Origin: Sphingobacteriales bacterium
Lineage (GTDB): Bacteria; Bacteroidota; Bacteroidia; Chitinophagales; Chitinophagaceae
Length of the DNA: 39,382 nucleotides
Assembly: GCA_026391525.1 (NCBI GenBank)
Contig: JAPLEF010000168.1
Span: 1-39,382, forward strand
Direction of reading: 5' to 3'
Below are positions 24,385 to 32,760 of the stretch, in pieces. The notes under the pieces were generated by a model that saw only the letters and a list, made by a program, of their open reading frames with translations, was not told the origin of the DNA and made no database searches. The translations under genes were made by a program, and so were the position numbers. Position 1 is the stretch's first letter. Each line of letters starts with the position of its first letter.

Positions 24385-26007
24385 TTACCAGTCTTTTTCG
24401 GGTTTATCGATATTGTTACGACCCATTTTGTGTAACTTCTCCTGTAATTCTTTTTCTCGTTGCATAAGAGCCTTGAGTTTGTTTTCTGCATCCTGTTTTG
24501 ATAACCTGGGTTCAGGTTTTTTTGGCTCTTTCTTTTGTTTATCAGATTCCTTTTGCTGTTCTTCCTGCTTTTGTTCTTTTTTTTGTTGAATAAGTGCCTG
24601 CTGAAGGTTTTGACGGGCATCTTCATGAGATGGATCTGTTTTCAAAGCTAGTTTATAGGCTTCTATACAACCTTTCAGGTCTTTCTTGTTCTGTAATACA
24701 ACAGCTTTATTATAAGCCGCATTGGCAAGGTCTTTAGGATTTTTTAGGTTTTTCAATGCTTCATCATAGGCTGATATGGCTTCGTCGCTTCGGTTAAGTT
24801 TGTAAGCGGCATTTCCGGAATTGTATTGGGCGATGGCATTCGCAGCGTTTTTTTTCAAAGCGTCCTTGTATTCAGTGAGGGCTTCTGAGTAATTGCCTTT
24901 ACGGTATTGATCATTACCTTTTTGGATGAGTTTTTTATCTTCCTGAGCCTTTGTGGCATTGGTGCATAGAAGCAGGCCTATCAATAAAATGAATTGCAAA
25001 GGCATTTGTAGTTTGTTATGTTTTTTATTCTCCGAAATGAAAAATTCTAGCAACAAGAATAGGAGTGCTGCTCCAAGGAACCATAAAAAGTATTGGGTAA
25101 AGTTCATCATCCCTTCATCATTTACACTGCGCTGGTCCATCGTACTTATAGCGCCTGTAATCAGTTTAACTGCTTCATCTGTTTGTTGAAAAGTAAGGTA
25201 TTGGCCATTTGTACTTCTAGCGATTTCACTTAATGCAGCCGCATTCAGTTTAGATACAATGGTATTCCCATCCGTATCTTTTTGATATCCACCTCCCTCT
25301 TCGGGTAAATTAACGCCTTGAGGCGATCCTATTCCTATGCAATGGATTACAACTCCGTTAGCAGCCATCTGTTCGGCAACTGCCGTAGCAGATTCGTCAT
25401 GGTCTTCACCATCACTGATGAGCAGCACAGCCTTATATTTTTTTTCATTAGGGTTGAAAGCTGCATTACACATCCTAAGGGCATCAGCGATCACTGTGCC
25501 CTGAGTAGGAACCGTATTGGTATTTGAGGCTGAAAGGTACATTTTAGCAGCGGCCATATCTCCGCTCAAGGGCATTTGTAAATAAGCTTTCCCTGCAAAA
25601 GTTACCAGGCCCACCCGGTTGCTTCCGGCTTTGTCGATAATCTTTCCAATAAGTTGTTTGGCTCTTTCTAAACGGTTTGGACTGATATCTTCGGCGAGCA
25701 TACTTTTACTAACATCGAGAGCAATCATCAGGTCAATTCCGTTGCGGGTGATTTTTTCTTCACCCACAGGCTTACGCCAATTGGCAAGGGCGACAACAAT
25801 AAGGCCCCAAGCTGCAAAAGCGAGTAAGCATTTCAGCAGGTATTTTTTTGAACTGTATCCTGCGGTGAGTTGCGATACCAGTTCCGGATCACCAATTTTA
25901 CGAAGTGTTTTTTGTTTATGGTATAAGGCAAGAAAAAATAGCACAATCAATATTGGCAACAAAAACAGCAGCCAAAAAAAAACCGGGTATTGAAATGTTG
26001 ATGTCAA
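24385..26007 (-). CDS. BatB-BatC-like fusion (VWA plus TPR)
   Basis: A 540-residue inner-membrane protein. Two N-terminal helices (about 7-30 and 58-77) precede a von Willebrand A domain with the MIDAS motif D98-V-S100-K-S102 and an ISDGEDHD loop. A membrane helix (about 309-328) and a second hydrophobic segment (about 336-352) follow, then TPR units (about 360-475) and a lysine/glutamate-rich tail ending in the BatC-type RLSKQDAENKLKAL segment. In most relatives BatB and BatC are separate genes of a batABCD operon. The start is TTG at 26007. BatA and BatD are not adjacent. Confidence 0.88.
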   Translation of the reverse strand: MTSTFQYPVFFWLLFLLPILIVLFFLALYHKQKTLRKIGDPELVSQLTAGYSSKKYLLKCLLAFAAWGLIVVALANWRKPVGEEKITRNGIDLMIALDVSKSMLAEDISPNRLERAKQLIGKIIDKAGSNRVGLVTFAGKAYLQMPLSGDMAAAKMYLSASNTNTVPTQGTVIADALRMCNAAFNPNEKKYKAVLLISDGEDHDESATAVAEQMAANGVVIHCIGIGSPQGVNLPEEGGGYQKDTDGNTIVSKLNAAALSEIARSTNGQYLTFQQTDEAVKLITGAISTMDQRSVNDEGMMNFTQYFLWFLGAALLFLLLEFFISENKKHNKLQMPLQFILLIGLLLCTNATKAQEDKKLIQKGNDQYRKGNYSEALTEYKDALKKNAANAIAQYNSGNAAYKLNRSDEAISAYDEALKNLKNPKDLANAAYNKAVVLQNKKDLKGCIEAYKLALKTDPSHEDARQNLQQALIQQKKEQKQEEQQKESDKQKKEPKKPEPRLSKQDAENKLKALMQREKELQEKLHKMGRNNIDKPEKDW

Positions 26008-26050
26008 AAAGGGATGAATGGGCTTAAGGATTTCAAATCAAGGTTAAAGT

Positions 26051-26875
26051 TTATTTTTTTCCTTCAAAGAAACCATATTGTTTCAGGATGTCTTTTGTGA
26101 TATCAATACGGGCCCGGCTCATATCATAATCTTTATCTTTCGATTTCAAAAGGGTGACGAAAAAATAAACATGTCGGTTCTCTTCGATCCAGCCGGCAAC
26201 CCAACCCAGGGCTTGATTACTTTCATCAAAGCCCCATCCGGTTTTATAACTCAGTTTATATGTAGTATTGTCTTCCTGCAGCATAAAATCACGAACCTGC
26301 TGTTGAACTGATTTACGGAAAGGTAATTGATCGAAATATAATTTTTTAAGTAAGCCCAATTGTTCATCGGGTGAAATTTTCAATTGGTTATTGATCCAGA
26401 ACGAATCAACAGCACCATCGGTATTCATATTGCCATAACCAAGCCGGTCGACCCAAACATTCATACTGTCTTTTCCGATACGCCTGGCTACTTCCTGAAA
26501 AAATGGCAATGCACTCTCTTTAAAGGCCTCTTTGATGTTCATGTTTTTATTCCATGCAGCAACCGGGCGTTTCACGCCATCCCAATTGATGATCATTTTT
26601 TCATCGGTTACTGCACCTGTTTGTAAGGCAATAAGGGAGTTAACAATCTTGAAAGTGGAAGCAGGGCTGTAGCGGGTGGTATCCATTTCCATGTTATATA
26701 CCGTAATGTGGCCATCTGCATTATTGAGCATGGTAAAACATCCGGTTACATTTTTGGCGTCAAAGTATTTTTTCAGACTATCATCAATTTTAGCTTTGTT
26801 TACCGAGCAGGATGGAAACACCAATATGCAAAAAAAGTAAGACAGGTAAACAGTCCGGGATTGGATTTTATTCAT
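26051..26875 (-). CDS. Class D (OXA-type) beta-lactamase
   Basis: A 274-residue serine beta-lactamase. The active-site motifs are S73-TFK76, S121-AL, Y147-GN149, W160 and K211-TG213, all in the class D order. The second motif has Leu instead of the usual Val/Ile. An N-terminal signal peptide ends near C23 (FPSC), so it may be a lipoprotein. The carbamylated lysine typical of the class would be K76. It lies on the same strand between a DUF3109 gene and the BatBC fusion with no mobile element nearby, which suggests an intrinsic chromosomal gene. BlaR-type sensor proteins share the fold, but no sensor-membrane module is present. Confidence 0.92.
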   Translation of the reverse strand: MNKIQSRTVYLSYFFCILVFPSCSVNKAKIDDSLKKYFDAKNVTGCFTMLNNADGHITVYNMEMDTTRYSPASTFKIVNSLIALQTGAVTDEKMIINWDGVKRPVAAWNKNMNIKEAFKESALPFFQEVARRIGKDSMNVWVDRLGYGNMNTDGAVDSFWINNQLKISPDEQLGLLKKLYFDQLPFRKSVQQQVRDFMLQEDNTTYKLSYKTGWGFDESNQALGWVAGWIEENRHVYFFVTLLKSKDKDYDMSRARIDITKDILKQYGFFEGKK

Positions 26876-26896
26876 GTTAATAGATATAGATGTAAG

Positions 26897-27496
26897 TTAA
26901 GGATTACCATTTGAGGGTTTATCTTTTAAATGAAGAGCGGTTGCATGAAGTGCTTCATAAAAATCATTTCCAAATTTCCGGATCAAAGGTTCTTTTAGAA
27001 ACTGGTAAACGGGAACTTTTAGTTTTTTTCCAAGACTGCATGCGGCTTTGCAATGATCGGTACGAGGCTGGTAATTTGCATAAATGGTTTTACCATCGGT
27101 ACTTGTTTTTGCAATAACAGGAAAGAGATGGCAGCTTATCGGTTTTTTCCAATTGGTTTTTCCATCAAGATAGGCTTGTTCCATTCCGCATTTAACAATA
27201 CCATCTTTATCTGTAATTCCATAAACGCATATACTGCCATTTATGGTAGGAGTTACCCAGCCAAATTCATCGTCATAAACATATTTTCCCTGACGTTGGA
27301 TTTCATTTCGGCTTTCTTCACTGAGATAAGGTATCACACTGCTTACAACTTCATTCACCTGTATAAGTTCTTCTTCCGCCAATGGAGCTCCTGCATCTCC
27401 ATCCACACAACAAGCCCCCTTGCATTTTTGAAGATCGCATACAAATTGTTCAGTAATCAATTGATCGCTTACCAGCACCTGATCTATGGCTATCAT
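26897..27496 (-). CDS. DUF3109 family cysteine-rich protein
   Basis: A 199-residue cytoplasmic protein of the DUF3109 family. A cysteine-rich N-terminal pattern (C20, C25, C29, C30) is joined by later ones in ICVYG, KCGMEQ, SCHLFP and CKAAC, resembling YkgJ-like metal- or Fe-S-binding proteins. Function is unknown. The start is 75 bases downstream of the gldD stop on the same strand, and it ends 21 bases before the start of the beta-lactamase gene. Confidence 0.9.
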   Translation of the reverse strand: MIAIDQVLVSDQLITEQFVCDLQKCKGACCVDGDAGAPLAEEELIQVNEVVSSVIPYLSEESRNEIQRQGKYVYDDEFGWVTPTINGSICVYGITDKDGIVKCGMEQAYLDGKTNWKKPISCHLFPVIAKTSTDGKTIYANYQPRTDHCKAACSLGKKLKVPVYQFLKEPLIRKFGNDFYEALHATALHLKDKPSNGNP

Positions 27497-27572
27497 GATA
27501 CAAAAATACGTGTAAACAGGTTAAAGGAAATTCTGTTTAAGGCGATCAGTGAAAAATTGCTTTGGATTTAGG

Positions 27573-28244
27573 TTATGCCGGCGATTTCCAGCGAAAGGTA
27601 TTGATAAGATGGTCGATGTCGGTTTGAAGGAAATCCTGCACCGGCCTAAGGGAATCGGCATTCGGAGTAGCATCGAAGTAGAGTGCGCCACGCAAGAAGT
27701 GACGGGTAGAATCGCTCAGGAAAAATTGTTTAGCCGTTGCTGCATTTCCGCCAACCCTGAAAAATACTCCGCTGATATGATGGGGGGTGAGTATAAGGCT
27801 GTCTTTGATGGAACTAGACATGGCTTCGTTTTTGTTCGTGAGGTTGAAAGCATCATTCACCATCCTGTCGAATTCATTTATGCCTGATGAATCTTTATAG
27901 CTTCCGTCGGCAAGGCGGATCTTATAAGGTGCAAGCCCTCCGATAATCTTATAGCTTAGGAAGATACGGGCAGACAAATCAGGGAAATCCACATTCACCC
28001 AATAATTGTTTTCAGGTGTGCTATCGAAATAAGTGCTGTCCTGTATGATCTGTGCATAAGTTGGATATTCAAAGGCATACGGGAAACCCGGTTTATCAAA
28101 GCTTTGGTAAGTATGCGCCGGAAGTTCAATCTTGAAATACCCGCTTTTTTTAGAGGAATACGGCGAGTTGCATGCCAGGAAAATGAAGCATGGAGTAGCG
28201 GTAAGGAGTAGACGAAAAAATACGCTTTTTCTATTCATGGCCAT
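27573..28244 (-). CDS. gldD: Gliding motility lipoprotein GldD
   Basis: A 223-residue lipoprotein with signal peptide and lipidated C25 (FLAC). The family signature FPYAFEYPTYA and the aromatic-rich PENNYWVNVDFPD block are present. In Flavobacterium johnsoniae GldD is needed for gliding and for the type IX secretion system's activity. Its ATG overlaps the gldE stop (TAATG), so the pair is translationally coupled, as in other Bacteroidota. Confidence 0.94.
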   Translation of the reverse strand: MAMNRKSVFFRLLLTATPCFIFLACNSPYSSKKSGYFKIELPAHTYQSFDKPGFPYAFEYPTYAQIIQDSTYFDSTPENNYWVNVDFPDLSARIFLSYKIIGGLAPYKIRLADGSYKDSSGINEFDRMVNDAFNLTNKNEAMSSSIKDSLILTPHHISGVFFRVGGNAATAKQFFLSDSTRHFLRGALYFDATPNADSLRPVQDFLQTDIDHLINTFRWKSPA

Positions 28245-29578
28245 TAGGCATTGGGTTGGATCATCACTTTAACTTTATCAATCCTGTTTTTGTTGATCTC
28301 CAGTGGTACGAAAGTGAAATCACCACTTTCAAGCCGTTCGTCGATCTGTGGAAATTCACCTGCAATTTCAAGTACCAGTCCTGCTAGGGAATCGCTTTCC
28401 CCGCGAATAGTGTCAAAAATATCTACAGGCAGGTTCATCGCTTTGCATACATCATTGATCATGGTCTTTCCTTCAAAGATATACGTGTAATCATCAACTT
28501 TCTTGTTGCTGCTTTCTTCATCGTCAAATTCATCTTTGATATCTCCGATGATTTCTTCCATGATGTCTTCGAGGGTTACGATGCCAGATGTTCCTCCAAA
28601 CTCATCCACTACAATGGCAAAATGGATGCGTTTTGTTCTGAATTCCTGTAGGAGGTCTTCAATCAGTTTCTGTTCATGAACAAAATAAGGAGTTCGCATC
28701 AGGGAATGCCATTCAAAATCGTCCGGTTCATCCAGATAGGAAAGTAGATCTTTGGTGTGGAGCATCCCTTCAATCTCATCGAGGTTATTTTTATAAACCG
28801 GGAGCCTCGAATAATGAAGTTCTTCCACCTGCTTTCTCACTTCAGTAAAGGGAAGGTTATAGGAAAGGCCACTAACGTCGAGCCTTGTACGCATAATCTG
28901 TTTTACGGTGGTATCACCGAATTTGCGTATCCCTTTCAGGATTTGCTTTTCTTCTATCGTAGCTTCATGTTCAGGCAAAAGGTCGATGGCATAATCGATA
29001 TTGCTGTTATCGATGGCCTGGGATCTTGGAGGGGCTAATTTCTTTTCAATATTGTCGCTGAACGTTACGAATCGTTTGCTAAGCCTGTAAAAAATGCTAT
29101 TGAAAATTTCAACGACCAGAGAAGCTGTTGCTGCAAACCAAACTTTATGATGGATGGCCCACACTTTTGGCAATACCTCGGCAAATAACATGAGCAGGAA
29201 AGTTATAGCCAGTACCTTGATGATGAATACACTCCAGAAAGTAAAATCAAAATAATCCAGCCAGTCGCTGATCAGCAGGTTAGCGATGAGGATGATACCG
29301 ATATTGATGAAACTATTGGCAATCAGCATGGAGGCCAATAAGATTTTGGGTTGTTCCAGCAGGTTGATAATCCTCCTGAAAGAAGGTTGTTTTTTTGTTT
29401 TGAGTACATGGATGTCTTTGCTGCTGAGTGAGAAAAATGCTACTTCGCTACCTGCAATAAAAAAAGAAAGTACAAACAATACCAATAATACAAATAGAAG
29501 TATGGTTGTGGCCGCAGAGTTAATGGCCAATAATTGGAGTTGATGAAAAGGTTGCAACAAAACCGAATGATAATCCAA
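28244..29578 (-). CDS. gldE: GldE, CNNM/CorC-type membrane protein
   Basis: A 444-residue protein. The N-terminal DUF21/CNNM membrane domain (about residues 25-200) has several helices and the GSEVAFFSLS motif. A CBS-domain pair (about 215-340) with VKQIMRTRLDV and FGGTSGIVTLEDIMEEIIGDI, and a C-terminal CorC_HlyC domain, follow. Outside Bacteroidota such proteins are linked to magnesium/cobalt efflux; the gldD partner marks this as GldE of the gliding machinery. The start is TTG at 29578. It follows ssb by 43 bases. Confidence 0.94.
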   Translation of the reverse strand: MDYHSVLLQPFHQLQLLAINSAATTILLFVLLVLFVLSFFIAGSEVAFFSLSSKDIHVLKTKKQPSFRRIINLLEQPKILLASMLIANSFINIGIILIANLLISDWLDYFDFTFWSVFIIKVLAITFLLMLFAEVLPKVWAIHHKVWFAATASLVVEIFNSIFYRLSKRFVTFSDNIEKKLAPPRSQAIDNSNIDYAIDLLPEHEATIEEKQILKGIRKFGDTTVKQIMRTRLDVSGLSYNLPFTEVRKQVEELHYSRLPVYKNNLDEIEGMLHTKDLLSYLDEPDDFEWHSLMRTPYFVHEQKLIEDLLQEFRTKRIHFAIVVDEFGGTSGIVTLEDIMEEIIGDIKDEFDDEESSNKKVDDYTYIFEGKTMINDVCKAMNLPVDIFDTIRGESDSLAGLVLEIAGEFPQIDERLESGDFTFVPLEINKNRIDKVKVMIQPNA

Positions 29579-29621
29579 TGTTTATTTTTTTTGTCTACAA
29601 TTCCCCTTGTGGGGTTTACAG

Positions 29622-30047
29622 TTAGAAGGGCAACTTTTCATTGCCTGAATCATCAACAGGTGGTTCTGTATCCGAAACTTGTTGATCTGGATTATCCAAA
29701 CCCGGCTGGCCTTCATATCTTTTATCAAGCATGATCAGGTTGTCGCCAACTATTTCTGTAGCAAACTTCTTATTGCCTTCCTTGTCTTCCCAGCTGCGAG
29801 TTTTTAAACGGCCTTCAATGTAAACAAGGCTACCACGATGAAGGTATTTTTGTGCCAGTTCTGCAAGCCCGCGCCACAAAACGATGGTATGCCATTCGGT
29901 ATGAGCAATGAGTTTACCATTCCGGTCTTTGAAAGATTCTGTGGTGGCCAGTGAAAATTTTGCTACAGCGATATTTCCTTCCAGAAATTGCATATCGGGG
30001 TCTTTCCCCAGGTTCCCAATGAGCATAACCCTGTTAACGCCTCTCAT
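29622..30047 (-). CDS. ssb: Single-stranded DNA-binding protein
   Basis: A 141-residue SSB. The OB-fold (residues 1-105) begins with the family-typical RGVNRVMLIGNLGKDP and includes TEWHTIVLWRGLAELAQKYL and GSLVYIEGRLKTRSW. The C-terminal tail is short and acidic and ends in GNEKLPF, the tip that binds partner proteins. ATG start; a -7 box TAAATTTG lies at 30093-30100. It precedes gldE and gldD on the same strand. Confidence 0.97.
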   Translation of the reverse strand: MRGVNRVMLIGNLGKDPDMQFLEGNIAVAKFSLATTESFKDRNGKLIAHTEWHTIVLWRGLAELAQKYLHRGSLVYIEGRLKTRSWEDKEGNKKFATEIVGDNLIMLDKRYEGQPGLDNPDQQVSDTEPPVDDSGNEKLPF

Positions 30048-30092
30048 ACGGATGAATTATTCATGTGATTGATCTGCAAAAAAACCATAGTA

Positions 30093-30100
30093 CAAATTTA
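30093..30100 (-). promoter_or_regulatory. Candidate ssb -7 box (TAAATTTG)
   Basis: TAAATTTG on the minus strand fits TAnnTTTG exactly. No clear -33 element is visible. The predicted leader to the ssb ATG is about 40 bases. Confidence 0.45.
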
Positions 30101-30146
30101 AAGATACGAACAAAAAATTCATATCTACATTAGAAACAAGGATCAA

Positions 30147-31226
30147 TTAGGTTATTGTTTTTCCCATTTTTTCTACATATAAGCTCAATATTTTTGGGAA
30201 AGCCAATTTTTTTAGTTGGGACCGTGCAGTTAACTGATAGCCATCCAGCTTGGTTCCGGCTTGCAAACGGGCTTCTACAAATACGATATGTAAGATTTGG
30301 TGGGTCAGTTTATGGGTGTAAACTTCTGAAGTATTTGTAATACTTGCAGTTGACGGCATCAATTGCTTGTAGGCATTTAACTTTAGTATTTGGGCTATGC
30401 TTTTTTTGTTGTTGGTTTCAATCAATACAAATTCATGTAACTGAAACCAGATGTCTTTTTCAGTGCGTTTACGGATAAAATAGTTGTCTTTATTTCCTGC
30501 AATAAAGTAATACATCCAGCGCGATGATTGCTTCACTTTCTTTTCTTTAACCGGATAAGCTTGCTGTTCAACATTTGCAAAAGCAGTACAATTTTCTGCA
30601 AGCAAACAGTTAGTGCAAACGGGCTGTTTAGGTTTGCAGATCGTTGCGCCAAAATCCATAATGGCTTGATTGTATATTCCCGGAGCATCAGTATCTAAAA
30701 GCGAATTCGCCAATGTTGCCAATTCTTTTTTGCCTTCCGTGCTGTCGATGGCAGTTGATATTCCAAAATAACGAGAGAGTATACGCATCACATTGCCATC
30801 AAGAACAGCATAAGGTAATTGAAATGCAAAAGATGCGATCGCTGCTGCGGTGTAAGGCCCGATGCCTTTTAGCTGTATAATTTCTTCGTAGGTTTTAGGA
30901 AATACTCCTGCATATTTGTTTACAATTTCCCTTGCCGTATGCAACAGGTTTTTACAGCGGGAATAATAACCCAATCCTTCCCAAAGCTTATAAACATCAT
31001 CATCTTTAGCAACTGCCAATTGCTCAACAGTGGGGTAAGCATGAACAAACCGGTTATAATATTCCCTGCCTTGTTCAACCCTGGTTTGTTGTAAAATAAT
31101 TTCACTTAGCCAGATTTTATACGGGTCTTTTTCATGCTTCCAGGGCATATCCCTGTGGTTGAATCGGGCGTTCCAATGCAACAGTTCACGGGTGAAAAAT
31201 GATCTTTTTTTCGGGGTTGATAACAA
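30147..31226 (-). CDS. mutY: Adenine DNA glycosylase MutY
   Basis: A 359-residue base-excision enzyme that removes adenine mispaired with 8-oxoguanine. Catalytic E42 (SEIILQQTRVEQG) and D143 (VLDGNVMRIL) flank the helix-hairpin-helix LKGIGPYTAAAIASFA. A [4Fe-4S] cluster is ligated by C197, C204, C207 and C213 in the usual C-x6-C-x2-C-x5-C spacing. The C-terminal NUDIX-like domain recognises the oxidised guanine. No in-frame ATG precedes the conserved N-terminal stretch, so TTG at 31226 is the probable start. It diverges from the HU-like gene over fewer than 50 bases. Confidence 0.95.
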   Translation of the reverse strand: MLSTPKKRSFFTRELLHWNARFNHRDMPWKHEKDPYKIWLSEIILQQTRVEQGREYYNRFVHAYPTVEQLAVAKDDDVYKLWEGLGYYSRCKNLLHTAREIVNKYAGVFPKTYEEIIQLKGIGPYTAAAIASFAFQLPYAVLDGNVMRILSRYFGISTAIDSTEGKKELATLANSLLDTDAPGIYNQAIMDFGATICKPKQPVCTNCLLAENCTAFANVEQQAYPVKEKKVKQSSRWMYYFIAGNKDNYFIRKRTEKDIWFQLHEFVLIETNNKKSIAQILKLNAYKQLMPSTASITNTSEVYTHKLTHQILHIVFVEARLQAGTKLDGYQLTARSQLKKLAFPKILSLYVEKMGKTIT

Positions 31227-31274
31227 ATTAGAAAAAATTTAACTGCAAACCTATTGATTATCACCATTTTATTT

Positions 31275-31601
31275 TTGTGTTTTCGAAAATATTTTCTATC
31301 TTACTTTCAAAATAATACAGGGATACCTAAAGTAGATGTGCTTGTAACTCTTGAAACGATGTTCAGGGAGATTAAAGCTTCTTTAGCAAATGGGGAAAAC
31401 CTCTATGTTCGCGGATTTGGAAGCTTTATCATCAAGAAGAGGGCCGCTAAAATTGGTCGTAATATCAAAAAAAATGTAGCTGTGGCCATCCCCGAGCATT
31501 TTATTCCTGCTTTTAAGCCAGCCAAAGAATTCGTACAGGAAATTAAAACTTCCCCGAATATCAAAGAAGCTCCTGAAGTGAAAGATGATAGTGAGGATTG
31601 A
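31275..31601 (+). CDS. HU/IHF-family DNA-binding protein, start uncertain
   Basis: A bacterial histone-like DNA-binding protein. From TGIPKVDVLVTL onward the match to the HU family is clean, with the arm and loop NLYVRGFGSFIIKKRAAKIGRN and a C-terminal FKPAKEFVQEI. The N-terminal helix upstream (RKYFLSYFQNN) is less like HU and has no ATG. TTG at 31275 is the nearest in-frame start, but it lies in a TATTTTTG promoter-like box (31270-31277). A one-base frameshift near 31310-31316 with GTG at 31277 is an alternative. The last residues (about 85-108) are an acidic tail. Confidence 0.85.
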   Translation: MCFRKYFLSYFQNNTGIPKVDVLVTLETMFREIKASLANGENLYVRGFGSFIIKKRAAKIGRNIKKNVAVAIPEHFIPAFKPAKEFVQEIKTSPNIKEAPEVKDDSED

Positions 31602-31603
31602 CC

Positions 31604-31611
31604 TAACTTTG
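31604..31611 (+). promoter_or_regulatory. -7 box of the TPR gene (TAACTTTG)
   Basis: TAACTTTG fits TAnnTTTG exactly and begins three bases after the HU stop. The predicted leader to the ATG at 31646 is about 30 bases. No clear -33 element is seen. Confidence 0.45.
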
Positions 31612-31645
31612 CACCCTGCCGCCTTTGACGGTAGTAGATTAGAAT

Positions 31646-32491
31646 ATGGTGAAAGATAAAGCGTTACTTGCAGGTTCAGGACTTATCCTCGCTGTACTTC
31701 TATTTATTTTCGGCAGAACTACCGAACCTAAAAAGCCTGTTCCCGTTTCTGTTGCTGCCGCTCCAACCTTTGATATAGAACAACTTATCGAAAAATCGAC
31801 TGCACAGTTACCATTGCAACAGGCTATTTATGTTGATTCTCTTAAAAAACTACTCCAATCCACCGGAACCCCATCCGAACAATCAAATATAGCTTCACAG
31901 CTTGCCAATTTCTGGGGAGATAGCGTTCGTCAGTTTGATGCTTATGTTTTTTATTTAAGTAAGCAAGCTAAATTGGATAATTCAGAAAAAAACCTCACCT
32001 TTGCAGGCCAATTAATTTTGACCAGACTAAGGGGGGAAAATGATGAAGCAAAACTCGCCTGGCAAGCGAATGAAGCGATCGGTTTGTTTGAAAAAGCCAT
32101 TGCCCTTAATCCGGCAAATGAAGATCTTAAAATAGCACTGGGAAGTTGTTACATCTTCGGAAAAGGAAGAAACGGTGATCCGCAAGAAACCATGAAGGGA
32201 ATTCAGGAGTTGCTGGCTGTGGTAAGAAGAGATTCTCTAAACATGAAAGCACAGCTTATGTTGGGAATCGGTGGATTTGTTTCCGGGCAATATGATAAGG
32301 CCATTGCAAGATTGACCACAGTAGTTAAAAATGAACCCGGCAATGTAGAAGCCATCGCTTTTCTTGCAGATACTTATGCAGCCAAAGGCGATAAAGCTGA
32401 AGCTATACGTTGGTATGATGAGAGTAAAAAGATGGTTGATAATCCTGCATATAGCAAGGAAGTGGATGAGCGGATCAAGCAGCTTCAATAA
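31646..32491 (+). CDS. Membrane-anchored TPR protein
   Basis: A 281-residue protein with one N-terminal membrane helix (about 6-22) and TPR units in the C-terminal half: residues around ANEAIGLFEKAIALNPANEDLKIALGSCY, then SGQYDKAIARLTTVVKNEPGNVEAIAFLADTYAAKGDKAEAIRWY. The repeats face the periplasm if the helix is a signal anchor. A gene of this kind commonly sits between the HU-type gene and rng in Chitinophagaceae. Function is unknown; TPRs indicate protein-protein contacts. Confidence 0.87.
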   Translation: MVKDKALLAGSGLILAVLLFIFGRTTEPKKPVPVSVAAAPTFDIEQLIEKSTAQLPLQQAIYVDSLKKLLQSTGTPSEQSNIASQLANFWGDSVRQFDAYVFYLSKQAKLDNSEKNLTFAGQLILTRLRGENDEAKLAWQANEAIGLFEKAIALNPANEDLKIALGSCYIFGKGRNGDPQETMKGIQELLAVVRRDSLNMKAQLMLGIGGFVSGQYDKAIARLTTVVKNEPGNVEAIAFLADTYAAKGDKAEAIRWYDESKKMVDNPAYSKEVDERIKQLQ

Positions 32492-32534
32492 TTAATAGCA
32501 TTGAAAATATTTTTTAATAACAAAAAGACTAGGT

Positions 32535-32624
32535 ATGCCTTGTGGTAAAAAGAGAAAACGTCATAAAATCGCTACACATAAGCGTAAAAAACGTTTAAGA
32601 AAAAATCGTCATAAGAAGAAGTAA
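32535..32624 (+). CDS. 29-residue highly basic peptide, ribosomal-protein-like
   Basis: The ATG at 32535 opens a 29-codon frame ending in TAA at 32624. The product (MPCGKKRKRHKIATHKRKKR, then LRKNRHKKK) is almost entirely Lys, Arg and His with no acidic residue, like small ribosomal proteins. It is too short for standard gene callers and sits between the TPR gene and rng. From memory, a Bacteroidota-specific small ribosomal protein has been named bL38; whether this is that protein I cannot confirm. The clean start-to-stop frame and composition argue that it is real. Confidence 0.78.
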   Translation: MPCGKKRKRHKIATHKRKKRLRKNRHKKK

Positions 32625-32678
32625 TTCACTTTTTAAATCCATAGTGCAGGGAAACTCCTTCCTGTAACTTTAATCATA

Positions 32679-32715
32679 TGCATGAATGCTTTAGTTCCGC
32701 TAATGTATTCATGCA
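32679..32715 (+). promoter_or_regulatory. 9-bp inverted repeat in the rng leader
   Basis: TGCATGAAT (32679-32687) and ATTCATGCA (32707-32715) pair perfectly around a 19-base loop, between the basic-peptide stop and the rng start. A TAACTTTA just upstream (32665-32672) is one mismatch from the -7 consensus. RNase E genes in other bacteria are feedback-controlled through leader hairpins, so a similar role is possible. Confidence 0.45.
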
Positions 32716-32760
32716 CTGATGTTTTCCTACCGGCGCATAAGGGTCTAAAAAATCATTCGC

